The notes beneath the pieces are model-generated. The model was given only the letters and a program-made list of their open reading frames with translations, did no database searches and was not told where the DNA came from. Source: Planctomycetota bacterium (GTDB lineage Bacteria; Planctomycetota; Phycisphaerae; Tepidisphaerales; Tepidisphaeraceae). Taken from it: DNA of 54,401 nt. A program made the position numbers and the translations under genes. Shown piece after piece: positions 25,935 to 34,480 of this stretch (position 1 is the stretch's first letter; each line of letters opens with the position of its first letter). The stretch is from NCBI GenBank assembly GCA_039182125.1, contig JBCDCH010000025.1, forward strand, positions 1 through 54,401, written 5' to 3'.

Positions 25935-26292
25935 AGTGGTCCGGCCGGTGCGAGATTGGCCTGCACAGGTGCCCCGCCGGGCTGCGAGAGCGCCGACGGG
26001 GCGGGGTAGAGAGAATGGAAGTGCTGCTGTCACGGTGGCTTAGTAATCCAAACTACAGAGCAGATTCGAGGAAAAGTGAGCCATCAGATCTCGCCTCTGG
26101 GGTGTCGGAACGATGGGTTCATTGGCCGTGGTGCGGTAACAGTCGCCAGCTTTTCCGTGCCCTTTCACGAAAACCGGCTGGCATCGCGCGTTTTTCCCTC
26201 TTGACGGGAAACAGACTTGCCGTATCTTTCGGTAACTGTTTCACAGGCCCGCGAGCCTGTTGTGTTCGGCACGTCGACGTAGGAGGACGTCC
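25935..26292. other. Divergent intergenic region, ECF sigma gene and LacI-type gene
   Basis: 358 bases. The right part holds the LacI-type promoter annotated at 26201-26242. The left part is presumably the sigma-gene promoter, but I could not pick it. Base composition is less GC-rich than its surroundings around 26035-26100. No gene seen. Confidence 0.5.
26201..26242 (+). promoter_or_regulatory. Promoter and possible operator of the LacI-type gene
   Basis: -35 TTGACG (26201-26206), 16-base spacer, -10 TATCTT (26223-26228). An inverted pair GAAACAG (26208-26214) / CTGTTTC (26236-26242) brackets the -10. It may be the regulator's own operator, although the 21-base gap is wider than in classical LacI sites. 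Confidence 0.55.
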
Positions 26293-27357
26293 ATGGCCAG
26301 TTTCAGACAGATCGCCCAGGACGCCGGTGTCTCGATCGCGACGGTTTCGCGTGTACTTAACGCCAATCCGAACGTCAACGAAGACGCCCGGCGCCGCGTC
26401 CTCGAAGCCGCCAACCGGGTCGGATATGTCCGCAAGGTCGGCAAACGGTCCGTGGCCGAAGGGCTGGCTTTGGCATATGCCGGGCCGGTCTCGGTCGAGT
26501 CGCCGTATGACCACGGCCTTCTTCAAGGGATCGGCTGGGCGGTCGACCAGACTGCCGGTGTGGATCGTTTCGGCCACGACCTGTTGGTTTTGAGCATGCA
26601 ACGCTCGCTCCGCCCCGGAGAATCGCCTGCCGAACTGTTCCTGCGTAAAGGGATCAAAGGGGCGATCATCCGCACGACCGACGAGTACATTCCGCTCTGT
26701 GAAGAACTCGCGGCGACGGGCTTTCCGGCGGTGGTGGTCGGTGAACGGTTCGATGATCCGTCCTCGAAAGTCAGCTTCGTCGACGCCGAGAGCCGTGGCT
26801 CCAGCACCGAAGCGGTCCGTTATCTGATCGAACTCGGCCACGAACGGATCGCGGTGGTGAGCAATGCCCACGACGACACGGACCACCTTGACCGCATGAA
26901 TGGCTGGCGTGACGCCCACGAGCAGGCCGGGATTGTGGTTGATGAGGATCGTGTCATTCGTGTCTGGGCAACGCTGGAAGCCGGCGTGCAGGTGGCCAAG
27001 CGGATGGCGTCGCTGCCCAAGAGTTCGCGACCGACGGCGGCGTATGTGGCGGACCCGATGGCAGCGCTCGGCATGCTCCGCGGCCTCCAGGAGGCAGGAT
27101 TGAACGTCCCCACCGACTTCTCGTTGATCGGCTTCGACGACGGCAACCTACGCAAACTCTCCTACCCGATGATGACGGCGGTGTGCCAGGACGTGGTGCA
27201 GCTCGGGGAGAAAGCCGTTGAGATCATGCGGGAGTTGATCGCCGATCGGTCGGTTGCTCGCACCAAAGGAAAGGACAAACCTGAACCGCGACGCCATTGC
27301 GTAACCGTGCAAACAACTTTTGAAGTAGGAGAAACCACCGGCCCGCCTGCCTCGTAG
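26293..27357 (+). CDS. LacI-family transcriptional regulator
   Basis: 354 residues. ATG 26293 is preceded by an excellent AGGAGG seven bases away. The N-terminal helix-turn-helix reads [20 protein letters not shown], then the hinge helix [14 protein letters not shown]. The C-terminal part is a periplasmic-binding-protein-like ligand domain ([57 protein letters not shown]). It should be a dimeric DNA-binding regulator responding to a small sugar-like ligand. The only gene downstream in the same direction is a prepilin-like gene 90 bases on; in planctomycetes such regulators often precede prepilin or sugar-use genes. The ligand is unknown. Confidence 0.9.
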   Translation: MASFRQIAQDAGVSIATVSRVLNANPNVNEDARRRVLEAANRVGYVRKVGKRSVAEGLALAYAGPVSVESPYDHGLLQGIGWAVDQTAGVDRFGHDLLVLSMQRSLRPGESPAELFLRKGIKGAIIRTTDEYIPLCEELAATGFPAVVVGERFDDPSSKVSFVDAESRGSSTEAVRYLIELGHERIAVVSNAHDDTDHLDRMNGWRDAHEQAGIVVDEDRVIRVWATLEAGVQVAKRMASLPKSSRPTAAYVADPMAALGMLRGLQEAGLNVPTDFSLIGFDDGNLRKLSYPMMTAVCQDVVQLGEKAVEIMRELIADRSVARTKGKDKPEPRRHCVTVQTTFEVGETTGPPAS

Positions 27358-27399
27358 TAGTCCCGACGTTCACGCCGCTTGACCGTGTCGTGAACGCTT

Positions 27400-27421
27400 G
27401 GCCCGGGCATTGTGCCCGGCC
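27400..27421 (+). promoter_or_regulatory. GC-rich stem-loop between the LacI-type and prepilin-like genes
   Basis: GGCCCGGGCA-TTG-TGCCCGGCC folds into a strong stem with one bulged C. No T run follows. It could be a weak terminator or an mRNA-stabilising element in the leader of the next gene. Confidence 0.45.
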
Positions 27422-27446
27422 GACATTCTCTAGTGAGGAGATTTCC

Positions 27447-28379
27447 ATGATTCGCGCTTCATCGCGACGGGCTTTCACGCTCGTCGAGCTATTGGTGGTT
27501 ATTGGCATCATCGCGCTGCTAATTTCCATTCTTCTTCCCTCCCTCCAACGCGCTCGCGCCTCGGCCATTACGGTGCAGTGCTTGAGTAATGTTCGCCAGC
27601 AAGGCTTGGCGACCTACCTCTATACGGTCGAAAATGACACCTCCCTGCCGTTCGGTTTCTTCGTCAACGGCGAATCAGAGCCCGACGACTATGGTGCGGA
27701 CTGGACAATCCTGATCGCGCCATACATCGGTGCCGAAGGAGCCAGCTATCAGGATCTCGACAACGACACACGTGGCGAGGGTGGCCGTGCCGTCTTCACT
27801 TGTCCGTCCGCCCCGCAGCCAGCGGAGTCGGGTGATGACCTGGAAGAAGGGGCCAACACTCAGTATGGCGCTCATCCGCGACTAATGCCCAACCTCGGTG
27901 ACAACATCCCAGCCGCCCCGGTCGTCGGTGGGTACAAGATCACCAAGGTCGGCAATTCCGCTGGAACACTCCTCGTAGCCGACGCAGCCATCCAGACAAC
28001 CAACTCCGGTGGCGATGACAACCAGATTTTCGCCGCAACAGCAACGCTGTATCGCTTGGACCACACCGCACCGTTCGGCGGCGGTTTCAACGGGCTCTAC
28101 TCTGATCCGCACATGATCTTGGGTGCCGAGGGCGATCCCGACTTCTACGACCGCAACCTCTCGGCGGGTGGCGACAACACCGATGGAGCGACATTCAACG
28201 ACATCGGCCAACTGCGTTTCCGTCACGGCGGCGACAACACCGGGTTCACCGGCGTGTCAGCCAACATCCTCTACGTCGATGGCCACGCTGAATCCCAGAA
28301 AGCAGCCGGTGAGTTCGAGGAATTCCCCGGTTACCTCGACACCGGCCTGAGCCGCAGGGCCGTCATGGTCCAGCGATAA
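27447..28379 (+). CDS. Prepilin-like protein, DUF1559-type
   Basis: 310 residues from ATG 27447 (GAGGAG six bases upstream). [20 protein letters not shown] at residues 8-27 is the cleavable pilin-type segment. The extracytoplasmic part ends with [10 protein letters not shown], the DGH motif typical of planctomycete type II secretion-like major-pseudopilin family proteins. Conserved text such as RFRHGGDN precedes it. The product is probably processed by prepilin peptidase and set in the envelope; the role is unknown. A LacI-type regulator gene precedes it and a stem-loop follows it. Confidence 0.87.
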   Translation: MIRASSRRAFTLVELLVVIGIIALLISILLPSLQRARASAITVQCLSNVRQQGLATYLYTVENDTSLPFGFFVNGESEPDDYGADWTILIAPYIGAEGASYQDLDNDTRGEGGRAVFTCPSAPQPAESGDDLEEGANTQYGAHPRLMPNLGDNIPAAPVVGGYKITKVGNSAGTLLVADAAIQTTNSGGDDNQIFAATATLYRLDHTAPFGGGFNGLYSDPHMILGAEGDPDFYDRNLSAGGDNTDGATFNDIGQLRFRHGGDNTGFTGVSANILYVDGHAESQKAAGEFEEFPGYLDTGLSRRAVMVQR

Positions 28380-28396
28380 GCCAAACGTTCCCCACA

Positions 28397-28426
28397 CGTT
28401 CGTTGCGCTTGATCGCGTAACGAACG
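28397..28426 (+). terminator. Stem-loop after the prepilin-like gene
   Basis: CGTTCGTTGCGC pairs with GCGTAACGAACG (one G-T pair) around a TTGATC loop: a 12-bp stem 17 bases after the stop codon. No T run, so termination may be Rho-assisted, or the stem may protect the 3' end. Confidence 0.6.
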
Positions 28427-28528
28427 GCTTCGCCCCCCAAAACCTTGGCGACGGCAACACCCTCGCCGGGGAATCACCTCCTCATTGGTCAAACGGCCCC
28501 AAGGCTGCAATCTTGGGGTTCGTTTGAT

Positions 28529-29857
28529 TCAGGTACCGGCCAACTCGCAAGTCAGCTGCAGTTCGCAAGGTGCGGGCGGATAGTCGACGGCCCCGCGAAA
28601 ATGTCGAAAGCCGGCCACGTCACCACAACCGGCACGGGTGAACGCGTCGCTCAACAGTTGTCCGTAGTCGAAACCGAACGACGCGGACCGCTCGCGGTTC
28701 AGTTGCACCGCATCAGCCGGACGAACGGGTTCGAGTTCGCGCTTTGATGCCGGGTCGCTGGCACCTCGTTCCTCGAGATTGCCGAACAAAGCAAACGTCG
28801 GCCAGCGGAAGTGCGTCAAGTCCGGGTGCAGCAGCAGATCGAACTGCACGTGTTCGAGAGGCGTCCGCACGGTCAGCACGTATCGGCCTTCGACATTGTC
28901 GGTGCTGCGATAACGCGGCAGCGCATTGCGGTAGCGCTCGCCGGCAATGACGGTCACCGCGCCGGCCCGGCCGACATCGCCGGGAGCAAGCTCGTCGTAG
29001 AGCCAGCCTTTATCGCCAACCCACTGGCGAATCTCCGGCAGCGGGCGGCTGCAATAGTCGGTCATCAAACTCAGCGGTCGCTCGTCATCCGTCCGCTCCG
29101 ACGCGCCGCGCGGATCGAGGGCTTCACGCTTGAACGGCTCGTACGGCGTGCCATCGTCCTGCTGCGTGCGAAGCCGACGGATAAGCCAAGGCACCTGAGG
29201 ACGAAGTCGTTCGAGCTGGACGTAGCCCGAGACCTGCACGCAGTCGAGTTGGTCCGGCTGATCATCGGAGGGGAATAGCGCGAGGGTGAGAAACTGCGTC
29301 TGGGCACGAACGCCCCAGATCGCCGAGCCAGCCTTGTAGTACGAGCGGCGCTCCTCGAGTTCGGTCACCGGATCGGGACGAACGCCGGCCAGCATCGCCT
29401 CGAACGTCCGTCGGTCGCCGGCGTGTTTGCGGACGAAACCACGCAGACTCTGGTCGGCGGCACGAACCCGTGCCAGTTGATCGGCCGCCACACCCACGCC
29501 CTTCGCCGCCTCGACGACGATCTCCACACCGCCCCGACCGGGCAGGTGCTTGAACGCGTCGCACGGATCTTCGTTGACCGTGAAGCGGGCGAGCTTCCAG
29601 GCGAGCGTCTTGTCGAGATCGAGCGTTCGGGCCAGGTCGACGGCCCGGGCCCCACCGAGGCCCGCGTCACCGATCAGGCCGGTCATCGCATCCTGCGCCT
29701 CGCGAATCGCTTGCGCCGCGGCGTCGATGAACGTGGGCGTGGCCTGGGCGGTAACGCGGCGGGTTGGCTTAGAGGCGGCGGTGATGCGGGAAGCATAACA
29801 GCCGACGGGCGATTTGAACGCCCGCGCCAAAAATCTTTGGAGATTTTCTGGAAACAT
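28529..29857 (-). CDS. Conserved-looking protein of unknown function, N-terminal helical domain
   Basis: 442 residues, not recognised. The first 110 residues look like an HTH-type or helical region (IDAAAQAIREAQDAMTGLIG, VDLARTLDLDKTLAWKLARF, a pattern seen in winged-helix starts, then GRGGVEIVVEAAKGVGV). The rest is mixed alpha/beta with LTHFRWPTFALFGNLEERG near the end. No signal peptide or membrane helix, so it is cytoplasmic. ATG 29857 opens the longest frame; a shorter protein is possible because the first 35 residues are atypical (Arg/Ser-rich). It is divergent from the PEP-CTERM gene at 29951. A DNA-binding role is a guess from the N-terminal part only. Confidence 0.6.
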   Translation of the reverse strand: MFPENLQRFLARAFKSPVGCYASRITAASKPTRRVTAQATPTFIDAAAQAIREAQDAMTGLIGDAGLGGARAVDLARTLDLDKTLAWKLARFTVNEDPCDAFKHLPGRGGVEIVVEAAKGVGVAADQLARVRAADQSLRGFVRKHAGDRRTFEAMLAGVRPDPVTELEERRSYYKAGSAIWGVRAQTQFLTLALFPSDDQPDQLDCVQVSGYVQLERLRPQVPWLIRRLRTQQDDGTPYEPFKREALDPRGASERTDDERPLSLMTDYCSRPLPEIRQWVGDKGWLYDELAPGDVGRAGAVTVIAGERYRNALPRYRSTDNVEGRYVLTVRTPLEHVQFDLLLHPDLTHFRWPTFALFGNLEERGASDPASKRELEPVRPADAVQLNRERSASFGFDYGQLLSDAFTRAGCGDVAGFRHFRGAVDYPPAPCELQLTCELAGT

Positions 29858-29950
29858 CTGGCGTCGCCGCGAACTTTCGTTATCGTGTTGCTGGTGACGC
29901 CCATCAGCCGGAATCCGGCCACCACGGGCGATCCAAACGAAGGAAGAAAC

Positions 29951-30745
29951 ATGACAAAATCACAAACACTCTTCTCCGCCGCACTCGGCCTGCCGCTATT
30001 GGGTATGCCGCTGCTCGCATCCGCGGGCACGACCACGCAGGTCGTGCCGTTCGACTACTTCGCGGTGGATGGGGCCCTGCCGGTCTTCGAACTTCACGAC
30101 GACATGGGCGGCACCCGCCCGCTCACGGGGATCACGCTCACCTACGACCAGCGGATCACGTTCGGCGTCAACATCGAGCAGAACTCGCCGGTCGCGATCG
30201 CCGAAGGCAACTTCTCCGCCGACGTGCTCTACCTGTCGATCCACCAGTTCGGTCTCGCCGATGGCGGCGGCGGTGATCCCGATGAAGAAGGCGGCGGCAG
30301 TTTCCCGCCGTTCATCGGCCCTGGCGCGGCCGGCGACATCTTCAGCCCCGGCCTCGGACCCACCGACGGGTTCAACGGCAGCGGCCCCGACTTCTTCCAG
30401 GGCAACTTTGACTCCGGCGAGTTCCAGTTCGTCGCAGAGTTCGACGCCAACGACCCTGACGTGCTCAACGCGTTCACTGGCGTCGTCCCGCTCACGACCG
30501 TGCTCGGCGGCTTCACGGAAATCTTCGGCGGCTTCGAGACCGACCCCGGCTTCCCCGACATCGATCCGAACAATCCGCCGCAAGGGCCGTTCTTTCCGTT
30601 CCAGGACCCGTTCTTCGGCGCGTTCGTCGACCCGTTCGACGTCCGCCACCAGGGCACGATCACGGCGACGTTCACGTTCGTCCCCGAGCCGGCCAGCCTG
30701 ACCGGGCTTGCCGTCGCTGGTCTGCTGCTCCGCCGACGCCGCTAG
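29951..30745 (+). CDS. Secreted PEP-CTERM protein
   Basis: 264 residues from ATG 29951 with AAGGAAG five bases upstream. N-terminal signal peptide (LFSAALGLPLLGMPLLASAG). The body is rich in Gly, Asp, Phe and Pro (GGGGDPDEEGGGSFPP, NPPQGPFFPFQDPFFGAF), with a beta-strand pattern. It ends in TFVPEPASLTGLAVAGLLL followed by four arginines: the PEP-CTERM signal for exosortase-dependent sorting. It resembles the protein at 316 only in its tail. Probably an envelope or extracellular-matrix protein. A hairpin follows. Confidence 0.8.
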   Translation: MTKSQTLFSAALGLPLLGMPLLASAGTTTQVVPFDYFAVDGALPVFELHDDMGGTRPLTGITLTYDQRITFGVNIEQNSPVAIAEGNFSADVLYLSIHQFGLADGGGGDPDEEGGGSFPPFIGPGAAGDIFSPGLGPTDGFNGSGPDFFQGNFDSGEFQFVAEFDANDPDVLNAFTGVVPLTTVLGGFTEIFGGFETDPGFPDIDPNNPPQGPFFPFQDPFFGAFVDPFDVRHQGTITATFTFVPEPASLTGLAVAGLLLRRRR

Positions 30746-30770
30746 CGCCAAACGGACCCCACCCCCAAGA

Positions 30771-30808
30771 CGAACGCCCCCGGACGCACTCGCGCCGGGG
30801 GTCGTTCG
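30771..30808 (+). terminator. Hairpin after the second PEP-CTERM gene
   Basis: CGAACGCCCCCGG pairs with CCGGGGGTCGTTCG (one extra base) around an 11-base loop. It lies between two convergent genes, so it may act on both. No T run. Confidence 0.6.
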
Positions 30809-30854
30809 CATATGGAAACAGATGGCCTCGCGCCTCTCGTATCCGTCGACCGGG

Positions 30855-32126
30855 TCAGTCGACCAACACCGGCTTGCCGACGAAGACGTTGGTCTTGATC
30901 GAGCCGAAGTTGTCCCACCAGAAGCCGTACTCGTCCTGCATGCCGAGGTAGAGGCGGGTCGCGCCGTCGGGCACGACGATCCGCTGGAGCCGGTCGGCGT
31001 CGTTGTTGAGCCCGTCGCCGATGTGGAAGATCTGCTTGTTTTCCGGGCGTAGCTCGTCGTAGTTGCGGGCCGACCGGCTGGAGAAGTCGAGGCCGGGAAC
31101 GTAGCCGGTCTTGTCGGGCTGATCGTCGGTGAGGAACACACCGGTGAGCGCGTTGAGCGGCCCTCTCATGCCGGCGTAGCCGTTGACGTCGGACTGGATG
31201 ATGTTGGGCCGTCCTTCGTTGCCATCGAGGCCGTACTTTTGCCCGCCGGAGTTGTAGTCGCCGGTCACGCCGTTGACATCGCGGAAGTAGAGCACTTGGC
31301 CCGGCTTGACCGGGATGTCGACGCGATACGCGGCACAACGCTCGATCGTCGAATGCGACGGCGTCAGGTACTGCTTCTTCTTCAAATTGCCGCTGGCGTC
31401 CTTTTTGGCCTTGATGGCCTTCTCCCACTTGGCCGGGTCTTCGTTCTGGTCGTAGAGATCGTCCTCGCCGTCACCGTCGAAGTCGTAATCTTCCATGTCC
31501 CACTTCCGCCCCTTTTTCCCCTCGTAGAAGGTGAACGGAATCTTCGTGCCCTTGGGCATGCCAGCCATGTAGGGACTGGCGACGGCGTGTACCTCGAGCG
31601 GGACGGCCTTGCCGCGAGTCGCGGTGGCGCTGAGCGTGGCTTCGAACTTGGTTTCGCCGAAGAAGCGGGCAAAGTAGGACTTCATCCCGGTGTTGCCATC
31701 GGCGTTGACGTCGGCCGTCACCCGCAGGGCCGTCGCATTGGCCGGGTTACCGGTCGGCGTGAACGAACGGGTGTGGGCGTCCCAAATGCCGAACTCGATG
31801 TTCGCGTTCGACACTTTCAACGCCACGCCATTGCCGTCGGCGTCACGGAACATCGGGTTGTCGGCCAACGAATCTCGAACACGTTTGCGAACCTCGGCGC
31901 TGTTGATGTCCAGCCCGGTCACGCCGTAGAGCGTTGCAGCATCGACCGCCGATTGCATCTTCGAACGCTCCAGCTGCACGCTGCCGACGTCGATCGCCAG
32001 CACCGCCATGCCCATGAGCACGAACAACGCCAACGTCGCATAGATCAGCGACATCCCACCGCGTCGGGGATCGCACCGCCTCACCGCCGGCTCGACCGAC
32101 CGCCCTTCAAGTTGCATCCGTTCCAT
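30855..32126 (-). CDS. TadG-like pilus-assembly membrane protein
   Basis: 423 residues from ATG 32126 (ATG 32117 is equally possible). After a basic start (RRCDPRRGG) comes MSLIYATLALFVLMGMAVLAIDVGSVQLER, here cited as one membrane helix followed by the AIDVG motif, typical of the Tad/TadE-TadG helix. QLERSKMQSAVDAATL continues the family pattern. The long C-terminal part is extracytoplasmic, with Asp/Gly-rich loops (DFDGDGEDDLYDQNED) that could bind calcium. Such proteins act with Flp-type pili or in planctomycete surface structures. No other tad gene is near. tRNA-Thr lies just upstream on the same strand. Confidence 0.75.
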   Translation of the reverse strand: MERMQLEGRSVEPAVRRCDPRRGGMSLIYATLALFVLMGMAVLAIDVGSVQLERSKMQSAVDAATLYGVTGLDINSAEVRKRVRDSLADNPMFRDADGNGVALKVSNANIEFGIWDAHTRSFTPTGNPANATALRVTADVNADGNTGMKSYFARFFGETKFEATLSATATRGKAVPLEVHAVASPYMAGMPKGTKIPFTFYEGKKGRKWDMEDYDFDGDGEDDLYDQNEDPAKWEKAIKAKKDASGNLKKKQYLTPSHSTIERCAAYRVDIPVKPGQVLYFRDVNGVTGDYNSGGQKYGLDGNEGRPNIIQSDVNGYAGMRGPLNALTGVFLTDDQPDKTGYVPGLDFSSRSARNYDELRPENKQIFHIGDGLNNDADRLQRIVVPDGATRLYLGMQDEYGFWWDNFGSIKTNVFVGKPVLVD

Positions 32127-32207
32127 GGATGAAACATAAAATCGCCCGCCGCATCCGGCCAGCAGGAATCTGCCGGAGATGGTCGTCTGATAAGCGGTGT
32201 CGAGAAA

Positions 32208-32280
32208 AGCCGACGGTGGGACTCGAACCCACGACAACGGCTTTACGAAAGCCGCGCTCTACCAACTGAGCTACGTCGGC
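32208..32280 (-). tRNA. tRNA-Thr (anticodon CGT)
   Basis: A complete 73-base cloverleaf. Acceptor GCCGACG pairs with CGTCGGC; anticodon loop TTCGTAA gives CGT, reading ACG; T-loop TTCGAGT; discriminator T. CCA is not encoded. The TadG-like gene begins 82 bases downstream on the same strand. Confidence 0.95.
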
Positions 32281-32367
32281 GAACCGAAACGCAGGTTAGG
32301 ACCGCCCCGGAAACTCGGCAACCAATCCCGTCGCAACCTCGCGGCGATTTCGTACTATCGGAGGTCG

Positions 32368-33225
32368 ATGCCGGTCTTTTCGTGCAATGTCTGTGGCGCA
32401 CAACTCTCGGCCGAGGATCGCTACGCCGGACGGAAGGTGAAATGTCCGACCTGCCAGTCGATCCAGACCGTGCCGGGGGCCGAGGATCTCGCGCCGGTGT
32501 CGGCAAAGCCCACCCAGGAGACGTTCGACACCTCGCTGGGCACCGACGCGCCGCCGGTTCCGAGCAACCGGCCCGACCCTCGCGCCGCCCCCACACCGCC
32601 CAAGCCTGCCGCGTCGCAACGCCTCTCGGCCGACACCGTCCGCGCCCACAAGGGGACCGGTCGGCGCTACGGCTTCAACTGCCAATACTGCTCGTCCCGC
32701 CTCGAGGCCAACGAAGGCATGGCCGGCTCCGAAGGCCACTGCCCCACCTGCGGCAACACGATCATCATTCCGATCCTCGACCGCTACGGCCGACTCATCG
32801 ACCCGATGACGGGCAAGGTCGTCAAGCCCCCGCCGCACCCGGTCCACGCCTACGCCGCCGCGGGGGAGCGCGCGCCCAAGATTCTGCGGCAAGGTGACGG
32901 GTCGCAAGTGATCAAGTGTCCGCGGTGCGGCGCGAACAACTCGATCCAGATGAACAACTGCAAGAGTTGCGGGATGCCCTTCACGATGGAGGGCACGACG
33001 CTCGAAGCGGCCGGCGCGAACAACGGGTTCTGCGTCGCGTCGCTCGTGCTGGGCATCATCGGCATCCCGGCCGGCTGCACGATCATCGTCCCGCTGCTGG
33101 CGATCGTCTTCGGCATCGTCGGCATCGCCCAGAGCGGCGAAGGCGGCGGCAAGGGCATGGCCATCGCCGGCATCATCTGCGGCGGCATCGGCTGCCTCAT
33201 CGCCATGTCGCTGTACCTGACATGA
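32368..33225 (+). CDS. Triple zinc-ribbon protein with DUF4190-like membrane tail
   Basis: 285 residues; GGAGG lies three bases before ATG 32368. Three CxxC pairs: CNVC...CPTC (6-31), CQYC...CPTC (about 106-130) and CPRC...CKSC (about 190-207). Two hydrophobic helices close the protein (GFCVASLVLGIIGIPAGCTIIVP cut to its core ASLVLGIIGIPAG, and MAIAGIICGGIGCLIAMSLYL) with GIVGIAQS between, like DUF4190. A cytoplasmic zinc-binding head is tethered to the membrane. Role unknown. The end nearly meets the convergent tsaB gene. Confidence 0.78.
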   Translation: MPVFSCNVCGAQLSAEDRYAGRKVKCPTCQSIQTVPGAEDLAPVSAKPTQETFDTSLGTDAPPVPSNRPDPRAAPTPPKPAASQRLSADTVRAHKGTGRRYGFNCQYCSSRLEANEGMAGSEGHCPTCGNTIIIPILDRYGRLIDPMTGKVVKPPPHPVHAYAAAGERAPKILRQGDGSQVIKCPRCGANNSIQMNNCKSCGMPFTMEGTTLEAAGANNGFCVASLVLGIIGIPAGCTIIVPLLAIVFGIVGIAQSGEGGGKGMAIAGIICGGIGCLIAMSLYLT

Positions 33226-33231
33226 CCCACG

Positions 33232-33828
33232 TCACACCAACCCCAGCCGCTTCTCCTCCGGCTCGGGGCGACGCACATACGCCGGCACCAAACGGACCGC
33301 ATCGACCGGCGTCATTTTCACACCGAGGCAAGCCACGTCCGACGCCAACGGCGGCGTGTCCTCCCGTAGGATTTCCGTACCGGCTGGCAACTCATCAAGC
33401 GTCGCGTCCGGCACGATCGTCGGCTCCGAAGTCGCAATCACCTCACCGCTGCGCCGCTCGAACTGACCGAGAATGACACGCCCTTTCCGCGCATCGAGCG
33501 CCACCGCGATCCGCTCCGCCGACGAACGCTGTGCCGCTGCGAGCAAGCTCGGCACCGCCACCACCTCGACGCCCAGGCTCAACGCCAACATCTTCGCCAC
33601 GCCGAGCCCCACGCGCACCCCGGTAAAACTTCCCGGCCCGATCGACACCGCGACACGCTGCAAATCCGTCGGCGTCCAGCCGGCCGACCTGCAAAGCAAG
33701 TCGATCTCCCCCACCAGCGACTTCGCCTGTCGAAACCCCGCCGCATACGCCCGCTCCGCGACAACGCCGTCGTCCCACAGCGCGATCGACCCCTGACGGG
33801 TGGAGGTTTCCAAGGCGAGCAACTTCAC
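33232..33828 (-). CDS. tsaB: tRNA t6A synthesis protein TsaB
   Basis: 198 residues from GTG 33828. It partners TsaD and TsaE in adding threonylcarbamoyl to A37 of tRNAs that read ANN codons. The N-terminus LLALETSTRQGSIALW and the signature SIGPGSFTGVRVGLGVAKML are diagnostic of TsaB, as is ALDARKGRVILGQF. TsaB lacks the metal-binding histidines of TsaD, and so does this sequence. Usual length is about 220; this is slightly short at the C-terminus. It is the last gene before a convergent zinc-ribbon gene. tsaD and tsaE are not in the window. Confidence 0.9.
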   Translation of the reverse strand: MKLLALETSTRQGSIALWDDGVVAERAYAAGFRQAKSLVGEIDLLCRSAGWTPTDLQRVAVSIGPGSFTGVRVGLGVAKMLALSLGVEVVAVPSLLAAAQRSSAERIAVALDARKGRVILGQFERRSGEVIATSEPTIVPDATLDELPAGTEILREDTPPLASDVACLGVKMTPVDAVRLVPAYVRRPEPEEKRLGLV

Positions 33829-33842
33829 GCCCCGAGCGTAGC

Positions 33843-33924
33843 AACCGCGTTGCGGAGCAACGCAGCCGAGCACCGGGTCCAGGTTTTCGCCGAGCGCATA
33901 GCTGCGTTGCTCCGCAACGCGGTT
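33843..33924. repeat. Dispersed palindromic repeat, copy 4 (best copy)
   Basis: Two 24-base arms, 33843-33866 and 33901-33924, are perfect inverted copies 34 bases apart. Each arm contains GCGTTGC-GGA-GCAACGC. It lies between the start of tsaB and the end of the nuclease gene. Confidence 0.9.
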
Positions 33925-33938
33925 CGAATACCCAAACG

Positions 33939-34430
33939 TCACCGACGTTCGCGCCACTCCCACGGCGGGATGCGGTCGCGTTCGGGCAAACCCCACAACC
34001 CAAGCCCTGCAGCGCGGGCGGCGTCCTCGGCGGGGATCATCGACGGGCGTGTCGGGAAGCGCCGATCCACCCAAACCGCACCGGCCTTCACCAACGCCAG
34101 ATTCACGTCGCGGCCCTGATCGTCGAAGACCCATGCGATCTTGCGGCCGTAGCGATCGGTCGCCTTAATGTCGAGGAACACGTCCTTACCCATGAGCGCG
34201 TTGCGCAAAAGACCTGTCGCGACCTCGGCATGGGGCTGGTCGTACTCGGGCGCGTCGATGTCGTCGAGGCGAACTTCGAACGACCTGCCGGTCGCGGGTT
34301 TCACCTCGATCGTGTCGCCGTCAGGCACACGGACGACCGAGACACGAACCAAGTCCTGCTCGCGAGGACGATCAGCTGCGGCGGCAACAAAGACACCGAG
34401 AAGGAGAATCGCATAGGTCGCGATACGCAT
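33939..34430 (-). CDS. Secreted thermonuclease (SNase) family protein
   Basis: 163 residues from ATG 34430. N-terminal signal peptide (IATYAILLLGVFVAAAADR). The staphylococcal nuclease fold is clear: VPDGDTIEV (first metal Asp region), VRLDDIDAPE (catalytic Arg and Asp), ATDRYGRKIAWVF (second catalytic Arg) and VNLALVKAGAVWV. It would cleave DNA or RNA 5' phosphodiester bonds outside the cytoplasm, calcium-dependent in the family. The end, LGLWGLPERDRIPPWEWR, is typical. It lies 50 bases downstream of gnd, on the same strand. Confidence 0.88.
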   Translation of the reverse strand: MRIATYAILLLGVFVAAAADRPREQDLVRVSVVRVPDGDTIEVKPATGRSFEVRLDDIDAPEYDQPHAEVATGLLRNALMGKDVFLDIKATDRYGRKIAWVFDDQGRDVNLALVKAGAVWVDRRFPTRPSMIPAEDAARAAGLGLWGLPERDRIPPWEWRERR

Positions 34431-34480
34431 CCGCGCAAGCTTACCAGAACGTCTTATCCACACCGCATCCGGCATGACGC